The notes under the pieces are model-generated. The model was not told where the DNA came from. It saw only the letters and a program-made list of their open reading frames with translations, and did no database searches. This document shows positions 11,018-22,521 of a stretch of DNA of 64,000 nucleotides, in pieces. Positions within the stretch are counted from its first letter, which is position 1, and every line of letters starts with the position of its first letter. The DNA comes from Orbilia blumenaviensis. Lineage: Eukaryota > Ascomycota > Orbiliomycetes > Orbiliales > Orbiliaceae. The stretch spans positions 868,001-932,000 of the forward strand of contig JAVHNS010000007.1 in NCBI GenBank assembly GCA_036872755.1, in the 5' to 3' direction. A program made the position numbers and the translations under genes.

Positions 11018-12793
11018 CTACATAGCAGGATACCCCTTCAATCCAGACATTGACACTGGGTACTTCTGCCTAAACATCACCCTCTCCGGCACAACCTTCT
11101 TTTCATCCACCGACTTCGGCTTCTCGTATATCGGCCTGTAATCATGCCAATACGTTCCAAACTCTTCAAGTAGATTGGCCTGTATAGTTTCAAACTCCAC
11201 AAGTGGAAGGTTATGCTGCTCCATCCGGTTCCAATGCGCCCTAACAAGCGTGTATAACCAGTATCCCATGGAATCCTTCCACATGCAGACATTATACAGT
11301 TGCTCATCCATCAGCTTTTCCAGCCTCCACAGCTCAGACCCCTCATGGCTGCTACTCTCCGACGGCATGTTGGCCCATCGTTCTCGGGAGGTCATGTACT
11401 TATTCTGCACTTTCGTACGGAAATACATAACCGCCTTCCTAATCTCTTTCTCCGCCAACTCTAATTCTTCAACATCATCAGATCTTGTCAGAGATCTGAT
11501 AACGATATCTCTGGCCTGCAAGCTGGGTTCGGCGTTCTGCGTCCTCTCCTGCATCATCGCTGACAATTTGGATGTCACATCTGTAGGGAGAAGTCCGTAC
11601 TTTGGTCGTGAGAATGCATAGCTGTAAGTCAACAGCACATCCCAAGTCTTCTCATCAATTTTCAAGCCATATGTACGAGACAAGAACTCGACCGCCTGCA
11701 ATGCCGCAGAGAACTGCGAGTTTCTGCAAAACGCTACCGCCAGTGCTTTTAATGTCCTAGGCGTTGGGTATACCGGTGACCCCTGCGGGATTATCGGTTT
11801 CGCCTTATCATTATTCCCGTTAAGTTTTATGCCATAGACGTTTTGCATGATCTTGGCTATGCCAGCGATATCGCCCACCCGTGCATGAGCCATTATAAGA
11901 AGCTCCACCGTCATGGAATTGGGGTACAATCCATTCTTTAGCAGTTCAGCGTATATGGCCATCGCCTCACTGACTGCATTATTCTCCTGTCCCATCCAGT
12001 AGTTCACATAGTTTTCCGTATGCACAAGTGGAAATTTCAGGAGGTTGTTGGCTGGACGCAGGCCGGCTACCATTGCTAGACGGGTGTTATATGTCCATGT
12101 ATTAGGTTTCAATCCTTGCTTTAGCATCCTTTCCCAGAATGAGTCTTGGATGATTTTATTCTGTGTCCACATTGCCTTCCCCATCAGACCGGTGTAGTCG
12201 AGAACAGTTGGTTGGTGGCCGGAGAGGATCATGTTTTCGAGTACGAAGTTCAGGTCGGACCAGAACCGTTTATAAAGCTTTAAATACGGATTTGCGTCCG
12301 GAACAGTTCCTGAAACGATCCTTCGGGCCATCTTTTCAATTGGGAATATTTGCTTCGGATTCGCTGCAATGATGATGTTGCTAAAATCCGTGCTGGAAAG
12401 GTATTTGACGAAATCATGACGTTGAAGGTCTTTGAATGATTCCAATATAGTCTTGAAAGATTGCGACCGTATATTCGTCGCGAAGGAACGTACAGCTGTA
12501 GGTATTTTGCTGCTGATCGTTGGAACCGCAAGTGAGTATTTAGACGGCGATGTTGTGGGATCTTCGGCTAGAGTGGGGGTCTGATATTGGGCAGGAAGTT
12601 CAAAGTGTTCGAGGACATCGAGGTCAATTGAAGCCGCTGCCGGTTGGAAGGATTCGAATGTTGGAACAGCCCCGCCGTATGTCATCGATGATTGAAATCG
12701 ATTCCATCTTCGCCAGACCAATCCTCCTCTGGTGCCTCGAGGGCAGAGGCTTCGGCGGGTGATGTTGAGGGCTGGTGAAGATCTCGCTATCAT
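11018..12793 (-). CDS. Mitochondrial pentatricopeptide-repeat (PPR) protein
   Basis: A single 591-codon exon starting at the ATG at 12793-12791. The first 35 residues are rich in Arg, Ser and Thr and lack acids, which fits a mitochondrial presequence. Several PPR-like helical pairs are visible in the middle (about residues 180-400), for example GLKPNTWTYNTRLAMV, GLYPNSMTVELLIMAH and a stretch around TPRTLKALAVAF. Such proteins bind organellar RNA to aid processing, stability or translation. Fungal relatives include cya-5, Aep and Ccm1-type factors; I cannot tell which orthologue this is. Its start is 404 bp from the start of shg1 on the other strand. Confidence 0.75.
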   Translation of the reverse strand: MIARSSPALNITRRSLCPRGTRGGLVWRRWNRFQSSMTYGGAVPTFESFQPAAASIDLDVLEHFELPAQYQTPTLAEDPTTSPSKYSLAVPTISSKIPTAVRSFATNIRSQSFKTILESFKDLQRHDFVKYLSSTDFSNIIIAANPKQIFPIEKMARRIVSGTVPDANPYLKLYKRFWSDLNFVLENMILSGHQPTVLDYTGLMGKAMWTQNKIIQDSFWERMLKQGLKPNTWTYNTRLAMVAGLRPANNLLKFPLVHTENYVNYWMGQENNAVSEAMAIYAELLKNGLYPNSMTVELLIMAHARVGDIAGIAKIMQNVYGIKLNGNNDKAKPIIPQGSPVYPTPRTLKALAVAFCRNSQFSAALQAVEFLSRTYGLKIDEKTWDVLLTYSYAFSRPKYGLLPTDVTSKLSAMMQERTQNAEPSLQARDIVIRSLTRSDDVEELELAEKEIRKAVMYFRTKVQNKYMTSRERWANMPSESSSHEGSELWRLEKLMDEQLYNVCMWKDSMGYWLYTLVRAHWNRMEQHNLPLVEFETIQANLLEEFGTYWHDYRPIYEKPKSVDEKKVVPERVMFRQKYPVSMSGLKGYPAM

Positions 12794-13197
12794 GGTTGGA
12801 GTTGAAGTTTGTTGAGACCGTGGCCAATAGCTTTATCCCAGTATATCCATCAGCCAGCTCGGAGAAGCTTTCCTTTTATGCCAATTGCCTTCCTTCCTCC
12901 CTCCTCTTTCCACTATCTGCCTGTTATCGTCGTATAATGAAGCCGTCGATGTTCCTCGGATGAGCAAAAGAAGTGGGGTGAACTGAAACCAAAGTGGGAG
13001 AAGGAACGGAAAAGTTTGTTAAAATTGAAGCCAAGGCCATCAACCCGAACGGCCGAAACTAAACCCACCCCTGCCGATAAAGTACCTAGCTTGCTAGAGA
13101 CTCCACCCAACATTTATCAAAGCAGGCTGCATCGCTAGCCTCGAAAGAAAGAAAAAAACCACATCGCGACATTTTTTCCCACAACATCCGTCCAAGC
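12794..13197. promoter_or_regulatory. Divergent promoter of the PPR gene and shg1
   Basis: A 404-bp interval between two start codons pointing apart. No clear TATA box near either start. Both genes presumably share regulatory sequence here. Confidence 0.55.
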
Positions 13198-15146
13198 ATG
13201 TCGTCGCATGCTCCGACCCCTCCTCGGGGCACTAAACGTGCCAATCCGTTCGATGACAGCGACCGTCCATCCCGTACTTCATCCACTACTCGATACGATC
13301 GAGACCGAGAAGCCGATCGAGCTGCGCGGGAGAAGGAAAGAGATCGCGAAAGAGAACGGGAGAGAGATAGGGAAAGAGAACGTGAACGACGTCTACGGGA
13401 ACGAGAAAGAAGCCGTTCTCGGGAGAGGGAAAGGGAGAGAGAAAGAGATCGAGATCGGGACAGGGACCGTGACAGAGGAGGGTACGATAGTGATCGCGAC
13501 GCCTACCGTGGTGGAGCCGATCGATATCGCGGTAGACGGGACTCAAGAGAGCGGTCAAGGGAAAGGGGGGATAGATACCTTCCAGGCCGAGACCGTGACC
13601 TATCTAGAGACAGATCCAGGGATCGCGAAAGAGAACGTGAACGAGAAAGACGAGAGAGGGAAAGAGAGCGTGAGCGTGAACGGGAACGGGAAAGGGAAAG
13701 GGAGAGGGAAATTGAGAGGCGAGAAAGAGAACGTCGCAGAAACCGTTCAAGGGACCGTTCTAGAGGCAGCTTCTATCGAGATGGTGATAGGGCCCGATCA
13801 CGAACCCGGTCTCGGTCAAGAGACAGGGACAGAGATAGAGACAGGGACCGCATCCGGGATGCTTCAAGAGATAGGTCTAGAAATAGATCAAGGAATAGGT
13901 CGAGGAATAGATCTAGAAATAGGTCCAGAGACCGCTCAAGAGATCGCTCCAGGGACACATACCGTCGGAGAGACCGTTCACGACGACGCTCAAGGGAAAG
14001 AGACTGGGGAATGGATCGTTCAAGAGATAGGTCAAGGTCCCGCGACCGCGATAGAGAGAGGGAAAGGGAAAGAGACCGATCCAGAGAGAGGGAGAGGGAG
14101 CGTCGAGAACGAGATGCTGAACGAGAGCGAGAGCGTGAACGTGACCGCCGTCTGGCAGAGCGTGAACGCGAGCGTGAGAGAGAGAAGAGAGAAGATCGTG
14201 AACGGGATCGAGATAAAGAAAAAGACAAAGACAAAGCACAAGATAAAGAGAAGGATAGAACAAGAGACGTCGATAGACGCCGTGACCGCACTCCTGAAAG
14301 AAAGCGTGAGGCCTCACCAATAAAACAAAAGGACGAAGCCTCCAAAACCCTCCCGGCACTACAATCATCCTCTTCAACATCCCAGCAGGCGCCCACAACG
14401 GCGCCGAAACCCGAGGAAACACCAGAGTCAAAAGAAGCCGCAATGGAGACCGTTTATAAATCCTTTGTCGAGGGCGGGGTCTACGACGAGACTCGCGTCC
14501 CGGAAGTCGATTCAGCAGACAAACAGCCTTCTGAAGCAGCCATTGCCACTACCTTCAAGAAACGAGGGCATTTTGATAATTATAGGAAACAATTCTTCTC
14601 CGAATTCGAGAAATCCGTATGTCATTCTATCTCAAATCCATTTCATGCATATATGCACGCGATTGCTAACCAAAAACATTTCATACATAGGAGGACGCCC
14701 AAAAATTCCTTGCTGAACTAAAAGACTTCATGCAGAAGGAATTAGAAAGGGATCCAGAGTTCTACGATAAAGACAGTACCGCAAAAACAGCTTCCTTACT
14801 TGAAGGAGCCGTTGAGCGCAGCGACGTCTACCGCACTATTGAAAGTGCCGTGGACAAGTTTTTGGCAGAACATAGGAACGAAATGGGGATGACCGTCTTC
14901 AACATCTGGGGCGAGATGTTCGAGGATATTAACGGAAGGAAACCTTGGCAGCTCAAAGACAAAGGGAAGGATGGAAAGGCTGGAACAGGGGAAGATCGGG
15001 AGGGTGATACAAAGATGGAAGAGGCAGATGTAGAAGGCCATGTTAAAGAGAACGAGCAGCTAACGCTGAGTGGGCTAAGAGGCTCCAGCGAGAGCATATC
15101 CCCTGCCGCGGAAGGCACTGTCACAGGCAAAGTCAAAGTCTATTAG
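13198..15146 (+). CDS. shg1: COMPASS/Set1 complex subunit Shg1 (BOD1/SHG1 domain) with long Arg-rich region
   Basis: Exons 13198-14616 and 14691-15146 give 624 aa. The intron has donor GTATGT, branch point GCTAAC and acceptor ACATAG. The conserved BOD1/SHG1 domain is at about residues 440-540 and spans the splice junction (FKKRGHFDNYRKQFFSEFEK, then a FLAELKDFMQKELERDPEFY block and EGAVERSDVY). Shg1 is a subunit of the Set1/COMPASS histone H3K4 methyltransferase in the nucleus. The N-terminal part, about residues 33-380, is almost entirely alternating Arg with Glu, Asp or Ser (RE, RD and RS dipeptides), typical of splicing-related SR-like proteins. Budding-yeast Shg1 is far shorter and lacks it. 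The purine-rich coding strand also leaves long open frames in other frames and antisense, which I regard as shadows. Confidence 0.85.
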
Positions 15147-16049
15147 AGATAGGTTTTTTTTTTTTTTCTCTTCTTTTTTCTGCGATGGCGAATTCGGCGA
15201 TATGGGGGTGTGTTAATTTGGGCAAAATCGTTGTCAGTTTTTTTTTTTTCTAATAAATTAGCTCGCCCTCTCGAAGCGAATACGATAATGAATGAAACGT
15301 TATTGGTTTTTTTCTCATTGAACTGCATACAATTCTAAAATCAGAGCATAACGTGTTTACAGACACCGATTATTTACAAATAACCACAATGAAATATGTA
15401 AATGGAAGGCGAACCTTGATCATAACCTTCCCAAGATCTTATAATAGGGAAAGGGTCTAGTTAGAGATTGTCTCCTTGTATGTAGTTCAATGGCATTAAG
15501 AAGCCGCCAAGTATAAGTATTTCTGTATCCACGGCGACAGGGGCTCAACGGCGAGGAGGGGAAACAAACAATGATAACAATCAAGGAATATATGTACAAG
15601 ATGATATAAACACAGCCCAAGCGCTCAATATGAGAATAATAGACAGAGGACAATAGAAGAGACTGACAGAGAGCGCGAAGGCCGAGATCCGCGAGAGAGG
15701 TAGGAAGGAGAAGGCGTGAACAAAGCTGATAGAACGTGAACACTCAGGCCCAAATGCTCATTCCCAGGACGCCGAGAGGAAAACGGAGAAAGAACAAAGA
15801 ACCCAATGAACTGCGAAACTAAAGGAGGAGAAAGAGTATATGATTGAGGTCCGCCGTGTTAGAAAAGGTGAAGGTGGTATACGGGAAGAAACAATGATAC
15901 GGGACCTAGATTAAGGGAGAAAGAAAGATGAAGAACGCCGTGGGTGTCATAAAAAGGCACTCTGGTGTGGTGTGGACGAAGTCGGATATTTCGGTTAACC
16001 AAAGATATTCCTCCACAATCCAATGATATTATGTCGAGAATAGCCACCC
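15147..16049. other. Convergent intergenic region
   Basis: A 903-bp spacer between shg1 and the FHA-RING gene, both of which end here. Short T runs follow the shg1 stop codon at 15153-15170 and 15238-15250. No RNA gene or long conserved-looking frame seen. Confidence 0.6.
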
Positions 16050-17781
16050 TCACATCCTGCCAGTTGTGCCGTTCAAAACAAAGGGACCAGCATTGTTTCT
16101 AGGGGTTTGGTTTGCCGGGTCGGTGGTTACATCACTGCCACTTGCAGCAAGTGTAGTCACAACAGGCAGAGGGATATGCATTGGCGCAGTTTCTGCGGCC
16201 ATAGCAGCTGGCTCCTCCGGCTGTGGCGTCTTCGCTCTATCCTCCGCATTTTGCTCCGGTGTCGCGAGCTGTGCTGCGTCATCGGCCTTCCCAGGAGACT
16301 CGTTCGCCGAGTCATCCTTCGCTTTATCCAGGTCTTCCCAATTCTCATCGGTGCCCTCCTCAATGTCGGCCTCAAGATCAGCAATTTCACGGCAATTCGG
16401 ACAAGAAAGAATTGGGTATGTCGTTTCAATAATCGGCCGGATACATTTGTAATGCCACACGTGTGAACATGGTGCGACAAAGAGAGGTTGGCAGGGCTAC
16501 AGAAAGTCAGTCAACGATCCGAGATAAACAATAGAGAAGCATCAACCTACCGCAATGTTCAGAAGACAGATAGCACATTCCCCCGCATGTTGATCACTGC
16601 CAGTCCCCTTATTCACAGAAGGCTTCCCTAGATTTTGGATCCTCCGGTGCGCAGCAACACTATAGAATATAGATATTAGCAACCGCTTCTTCAAGTAAAA
16701 ATAAATAAATAAAACCACCCCGGGAGGCCTCTTACTTAAACTGGTTGATGGATTTTGCATCTCTGTTCAACTCAAGCTTCATTTTCACACATCTGAAAAT
16801 AAGCTCCTCGCCTCCCTTAAAGTCGATTCCGAGCTGAACGACATCTCCATCATGAACAGCATAAGGTTTACTCTCCGTGTTCGGATGACTGAGCCTGACA
16901 TGGTTGAGGAAAGTGCCACTGCTGCTTCCAACATCCTTCATATACCAAGACCCATCGTTCCACCAAAACTCGCAATGACGTCGAGAAACAACCTTGGACT
17001 TAAAACCGACAGGGTTGGCATTGTCACGGTCGCTGAATCTGCCAACTTTAACCACCTCACCAACGGTCCTAATCGATCTTTCCATAGGAGCGAAGGTATG
17101 AGGTCGGCGGTTAGATCTAGGATCCACGTGAGGCACAAATCGGATCGTTGGGGTTCTCCCATCGGGTAATCCGTTCGTCTGGGCACCCTGCGTTTGAGTT
17201 TGTGAGGTCGCCATTCCATTCGTTGGAGAAGCACTGGCGTGTTCGGAGGCACCGTTAAGACCTAGCGAGACCCCACCGTTGCTACTGCTGTTGTTGCTGT
17301 TGCTGCTCACTTGGGCAGTGATAGTGGTGGTAATAGGAGAGGTTACAGTAGCGGGAGGAGCGGTACGAATCTGGGAGAGAGGACTTGTAGTGTCGTGTGG
17401 GATAACAGGTTCAGCAGCAGCCACCGGAGCAGACGGTCTTCGAGAAAGACCGGGAATACTGCTGACAGAAGGAAGCCATGAAGGTGTAGAGCTGGTGTGT
17501 TGATCTTCGGCGTGGCCGGAGTTTGTCGAAACTTGCCGAATGGTAGATGTCGATGTCGATGTCGCCGTCATAGCAGAGGCACTACCGTCCTGAGCCGTTG
17601 CAGCTGGCGGTGCAGGAGGGGGAACAGGAGTGGGAGGAGCTGAATGATGATGGCCCCGAAGATAGTTGAATGCTCGTATCCGGGAGCGAGTGGAGGTCGG
17701 AGAAGTCGTCTGCGGCGAGAGAGGTGGAGAGGTTGAAGTGGCGAGCTGGGGAGGAGGCACGACTGAAGTTGGAGCCATCAT
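16050..17781 (-). CDS. dma1: FHA-RING E3 ubiquitin ligase, Dma1/Dma2 type
   Basis: Three exons, 17781-16736, 16659-16551 and 16496-16050, give 533 aa. Donors are GTAAGA and GTAGGT; acceptors are CTATAG and CTGTAG. Residues 1-200 are a disordered Pro/Ser/Thr-rich region. A FHA domain spans about residues 245-330, with the phosphopeptide-binding signatures GRFSD, SRRHCEF and SSGTFLN. A RING-H2 finger covers about 377-420: C377, C380, C395, H397, H400, C403, C417 and C420. The tail is acidic and Ala/Pro-rich. Dma-type proteins are ubiquitin ligases that hold back septation and mitotic exit when the spindle is disturbed. The FHA-RING order, spacing and the link segment after INQFN match the family closely. 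Start context and length are ordinary. Confidence 0.9.
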
Positions 17782-19700
17782 TTCGATTTGTTATGTAGGA
17801 TATCCTGTCCGGACCCTCTCGCTCGCTCTCTCCTCTGCTCAAACAAAGCCAGCCAGCAAGCTTGCAAAGCCAGACCCGGATGGATTTCTGCTCATGAAAG
17901 AAGGGACAACATCAGCACTTATGCCATGCATATCACAGATGCATACTAGTCTCGCGGCTCTCGAAATTCACGGCGTCGAAGAATGCTCCCGTCGGGGAAT
18001 GCCATCGACCGTCATTGTCACAGCCAGTCGGGTGGGAACCGTTTGCCTGTCTTCGAGTACCCCAGGTATGTACTGTACCTAATGGATTTATTTTGTATGC
18101 CGGCCTTACCTCCTCTCTATCTCTCTCTGTGTCTCTCCCTCTGATTGCGGGTACAAAGCTGACCCTGGCTAATCCTTAGTCCGGTGCAGCGGTGCTCCAA
18201 AGAAACCCAACCGAAATGCTATTTGACCGAGACAGCCAGGTCAAACAGGCTCGAAGTCCTTTTTCCCTTTCAAAAAGAAAAATAATAATAATTAATGGAC
18301 TGAAGAACAAAAACTGTCGGTATTATTAAATATTCCAAGATAGCGAGAAAGCGATGAATGGTGAACGGATGAGGAGGGTTCAAGAAAAGCGGATTGTGGT
18401 CCCGCCTTCGCGTCCAAAAGGGCCTTTTGATTTGGGATTTTAGCTTTTCGGACTTGGTATGCTGCAGCCCTGCCTGGATCAAGGTTGGATTAGGACCGGT
18501 TGGGCCAAAGCTCAAATTAATACGAAGGCTGGGCTGGACTGGACTGGCTTGCAGCTGGCTTCTCAAATCGACTGTTTCCAAACAAACCCAGCGCCGAAAT
18601 ATTTCAAATCCCTCGATATCGAAATTCGAAGTCGCAAGTTGATGCTTAGAGGGGGTCAAAAAAGAGGAGGAGATTGAAACGGGGGGATGGATGAAATCTC
18701 AGAATACAGATATCGGAATTCGGAGCCACCAGTTCTCAGATCTGTGCGCCAGGCGCTGCTAAGTACTTCTTCAAATGGCGCCCAGAAGTACTCCTTCCCG
18801 ACATGACCTGACAGCAGCAATACAGGGCAGGTGGCCATCGAATCCAGAATGTATCAGGTACTGCGACCCTGCAGCCAGGGAGGATTCCGTGGGAATTCTG
18901 TCTAATAGCAATCGCAGCCGACTCCCTTACTTCTTGACTTCCTGACTTCCTGACTTACTCACTTCAATACTGCACGGCAGCAAGCAAGCTAGAAATTCCG
19001 AGGGGGAACGCCCGCCTCGTGATCATGATGGAGGTTTTTCTGGTGAACGACTCGACAGGGAGCTCCAAACAGCCAAAACCTCGAGAAATTACAGGATTCC
19101 GGGCCAGATGCGCAGCACCCACAGTTTCCAGACCTCAGCGTTTTCGTTTCATGCGGGGTAAAAATAATAATTACAGAAAAACCATGACATTTTCCCCTCC
19201 CCTCTCTGTTGACTTCATTTATTACGGAGTATTAAGTATCAAAACACGAGATATTCATGCAAGCGTCGATGCATCATGAGGCTTGATATGTACCCTCTTC
19301 CCTGAAAATTTTCCTATCGAAATTGGTCAGGGTGGCTAACGAGATCGATACTTCAGCGCCCACGTGCGACATGTAGCTCCATTCGAAGCTCTAATCCAAG
19401 CTAACGTATAGAGATAGAGCTAACGTAAGTCAAGTGGCCCTCGTCGGTTCAAGCTAAATGTCTTTGCCTGCCCTGATGCTGGTTTCACCGTGCAAGGGTC
19501 ATCCTCTTGGAACCACCAGCAACTTGGTCGTTTCTTGGTCCATGATATCGACATTCAAGGGTTCGGAGTTTGAGACTCCATTTGACCACAAACCTACCCT
19601 TTCCATCAAAAATGCGCCAACACCATTCGGTGACCATCAAAGCTTATCAAAAGCTTGGGTTGGTGTTTTGAAGCCGATTCGATGGAAATTGTGGCTGTAA
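17782..19700. other. Upstream flank of dma1 and gene-free sequence
   Basis: The first few hundred bases are the promoter and leader of dma1 on the minus strand. Beyond about 18,200 there are only short frames that mostly lack a proper ATG and show no recognisable domain, such as minus 18,270-18,659. A tandem TGACTTCC-like run is present near 18,932-18,957. Nothing else supported. Confidence 0.5.
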
Positions 19701-21268
19701 TCAGTAATATTACATAAAACCATGCACTGTCGATTAATGTCAGACAAAGTGGGATATCCATAATACAATCTACAGGATATTAATCAATGCATTCAGCTAG
19801 CTATGGATGACAGATGTCTCTTTATTCTACCTGCCTCCGTTACAAATAGGCTTTCCCTCCTATTCAATTGCCTAGAGACCCCTAATAAAATAAAGTAAAA
19901 AGGCTGAAGCTGGGACAATTTCAAATACGGCACGGATCCGGAATCCAACAAAGACTAACTACTGCAAGCCTTGCATATATCCCAGTCAACATGCGGAAAA
20001 AGCGCATCTACGATTGCATATAGAGTTGCAGGCTTCTCAGCCTAAGTTTACCGAGACCCTTTTACCCACTAAATAAAATCCTCTGGTTCCTGTACCTTGA
20101 TTGCGTATTCCTCCTGAATGCATTTGTATTAATATTCTCTTAGACTCAATGGCTGAGAAACTAGGGCCTGTGGTCCCTGACTATCCAAATTCCAGACTTT
20201 AGACGCTTTGTTAGTCTAGAAGTAAGTCGATTTGAATCCGGTAGTATGAAGGCGGCCCCGGAGACTGCAAGGTTTCCAGTTTCATTTAGTTAGCGCATGC
20301 ATAAGCTAAACTGGCCCAAGATGCATACTTAAGTGTGTAAAAAGAGAAAAATTCTAACAGCTATAGCCTTGCCAGCAACTCCACGCCTTAGCAATCCATC
20401 ACAGGTTCAGGACTTGCAATTAGCTTTACAACACTATGCCGTGCCACACAAACACTGATCCCAAATTAAGTGATGATTTCTTTTTAAGCTTTTACCAAGT
20501 AATTGAAGCTCGTTATATATAGTATTCGTTCCGACATATGCATGTGTTCCAACAATTCTGGATTCTGCCAATATCCAGACACCCACAATTCAAGCTTTAG
20601 TTCCAAGCACGCCCAAGGGGGCACAAGGCTGGACTACTTCAAAACGCAAACCTAGTGGACTTTTTAAGACTACGGAATATGTTGAAACACTCTTACAAAA
20701 ACCGGTACCTCGAACAGTAGCACGGTGACCCAAGGGGAATACTCAAACTCTCACACAAACGCTTGGATAGTCTCCCAAACTATCCAACCTCTTCGGAGAT
20801 ATGCGTGGCTGATATCTGTGCATAGTTTGATGACGGCCCGACCCAACTACATATGAAGGATACTAATAATATAATAACCACACCCCAGAGCCTTATTCGC
20901 TAGTAGTGTCGATTCGCTGGCATCCTATACATTCTATACATGCGCATGCTCAAGCTATATTCTAGATTGTAGTCATGTGACTTTTTTCAAGGTCAAAGAT
21001 CGGACAACACCGCCTCTGAATGCGGTTTACCCTCTCAAAAGCTGAAAGCTAGTCCCTAATATGTCTTGATGCCTACATACCTTGTACTCATAGCTTGAAG
21101 GCTACAGAAACACTAGATAGGTGGGCAATTAGCCTCAAATCTAGGCGCCGTATGCTGTAGGTAAAGTAAGGTAGTTGTCTAAGTATTAGAGTATACATAT
21201 CTACATATATACTATGATCTAGTTTGTAGATCCAGTTTTGAGATTAGCTGTGACTTCTGAATTTATTT

Positions 21269-21309
<41 letters not shown>

Positions 21310-21767
21310 CCTTCTTGTAGGTATATAATTATTTATCTTTTGAGAGTATTGGCTAACTCTTTGACATATTTAATAACGCCTTGACCCCGATACCACGCTG
21401 CCAGCGGCCAGAAGAGGCCAACAGGCAAGTTTATGAATTATAACAGAACATATTGGGTGGACCACCATATATAGTTGGTACTTGTATAATTTTAGGTTAC
21501 ATTGCTATCCCAGCTGGCCTTCGGTGGAGAGCTGGGCTTAATATATGCCGGATTTACTATGAAATGTTTTTTAGGGAATCGAAGTTTAGGAAATGTCTAT
21601 ACTTCTATGGTTAAAATGATCCGTTCTTAAGATGATGCACGCTCATACGCGTAATACTACACTAAAGGTTTACTCTTTAGTGTCATACATAGTATACTAG
21701 TAATACGTGCCATAACCTCTATAGCCAGGCTACATACATATATATATCACGGTGCTCTAGCTTAGCC
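19701..21767. other. Stop-rich, gene-free region
   Basis: About 2 kb with no open frame of 60 codons in any of six frames. It is dense in TA-containing words (CTA, TAG, ATA). This could be decayed DNA, for example an old element altered by repeat-induced point mutation, but I saw no terminal repeats or transposase remnant, so that remains a guess. Confidence 0.45.
21271..21307 (+). repeat. Poly-T run, 37 bp
   Basis: An uninterrupted run of 37 T inside the stop-rich gene-free region. On the minus strand it is a poly-A tract and could mark the 3' tail of a retroposed sequence. No target-site duplication was found by eye. Confidence 0.9.
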
Positions 21768-22521
21768 ATGATTATTAGTGAGTCCGCATTCTGCGTTGGC
21801 CGCCCAAAAATGCCACAACCCGACCAAAACCCGGTTCACCATTCCATATGCAGCTTGAAGAGTTCCCTACCGCAGAATATAGTTTATGGCCGGGCACAGC
21901 TGCTTTTGTACAGTACCTACCCGCTTTGTAGGATCCTATGGGACCCAGCTAGCTATGAAAACCGACGATGAAGATACCCACTCCTTCAGTAATTGCTTCT
22001 TCACGACGCTTACCAGCGGCCTCCAATCGATTACGATATCAATTCAACAAAAATTCTCAAGCTCAGTTGAACAAAAAAAAAAAGTGAACACCATCCCATC
22101 CCATCCCATTGCATTGCCCATTTCATTACGTTAATAGAACCCCAAAGTCGCACGAGCTCGAGCTTTTCCATCCAATCCAACGCACAGACTTTCCCTCGGC
22201 CTCCAGTAGCCTGCCCCCAATCGAATTAAGCTTCCACGTTTTTTTCCCCTTTGCACCTGTCTGCGCGCCCTCCTTCTCCCTCCTTCTGTTTCCATTTCAC
22301 ACAAAGAGAAAAAAAGAGATAGGTCACGTCGCGATCGACTACAATTCGCCGAAAAGTTCCGTGATATCGATATCAATTCCTACAGTTTTTTTTTTTGGCA
22401 TCTGCGGCTTAATTTTTTCTGGCGTAGAAAGCTTTCGTACCGAACCTCAATCTGCGAGCTTGAAACAGGATATTCCACAACCCTAGCTTACCCCAGGTTT
22501 CGACTTCTCATTCTCGCCACG
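21768..22521. promoter_or_regulatory. Promoter and leader of the acetoacetyl-CoA synthetase gene
   Basis: Upstream flank of the gene starting at 22522. It holds a triple CATCC-type repeat near 22,090-22,110 and pyrimidine-rich leader sequence from about 22,230. No TATA box could be placed with confidence. Confidence 0.4.

Noticed and set aside
13208..14443. Long frames in the +2 frame and on the minus strand across the Arg-rich part of shg1
   Set aside because: Purine-rich repeats deplete stop codons in several frames at once. Only the frame leading into the SHG1 domain makes a recognisable protein.
18270..18659. 129-codon minus-strand frame
   Set aside because: It lacks an ATG at the start, has no domain, and overlaps plus-strand frames of similar length.
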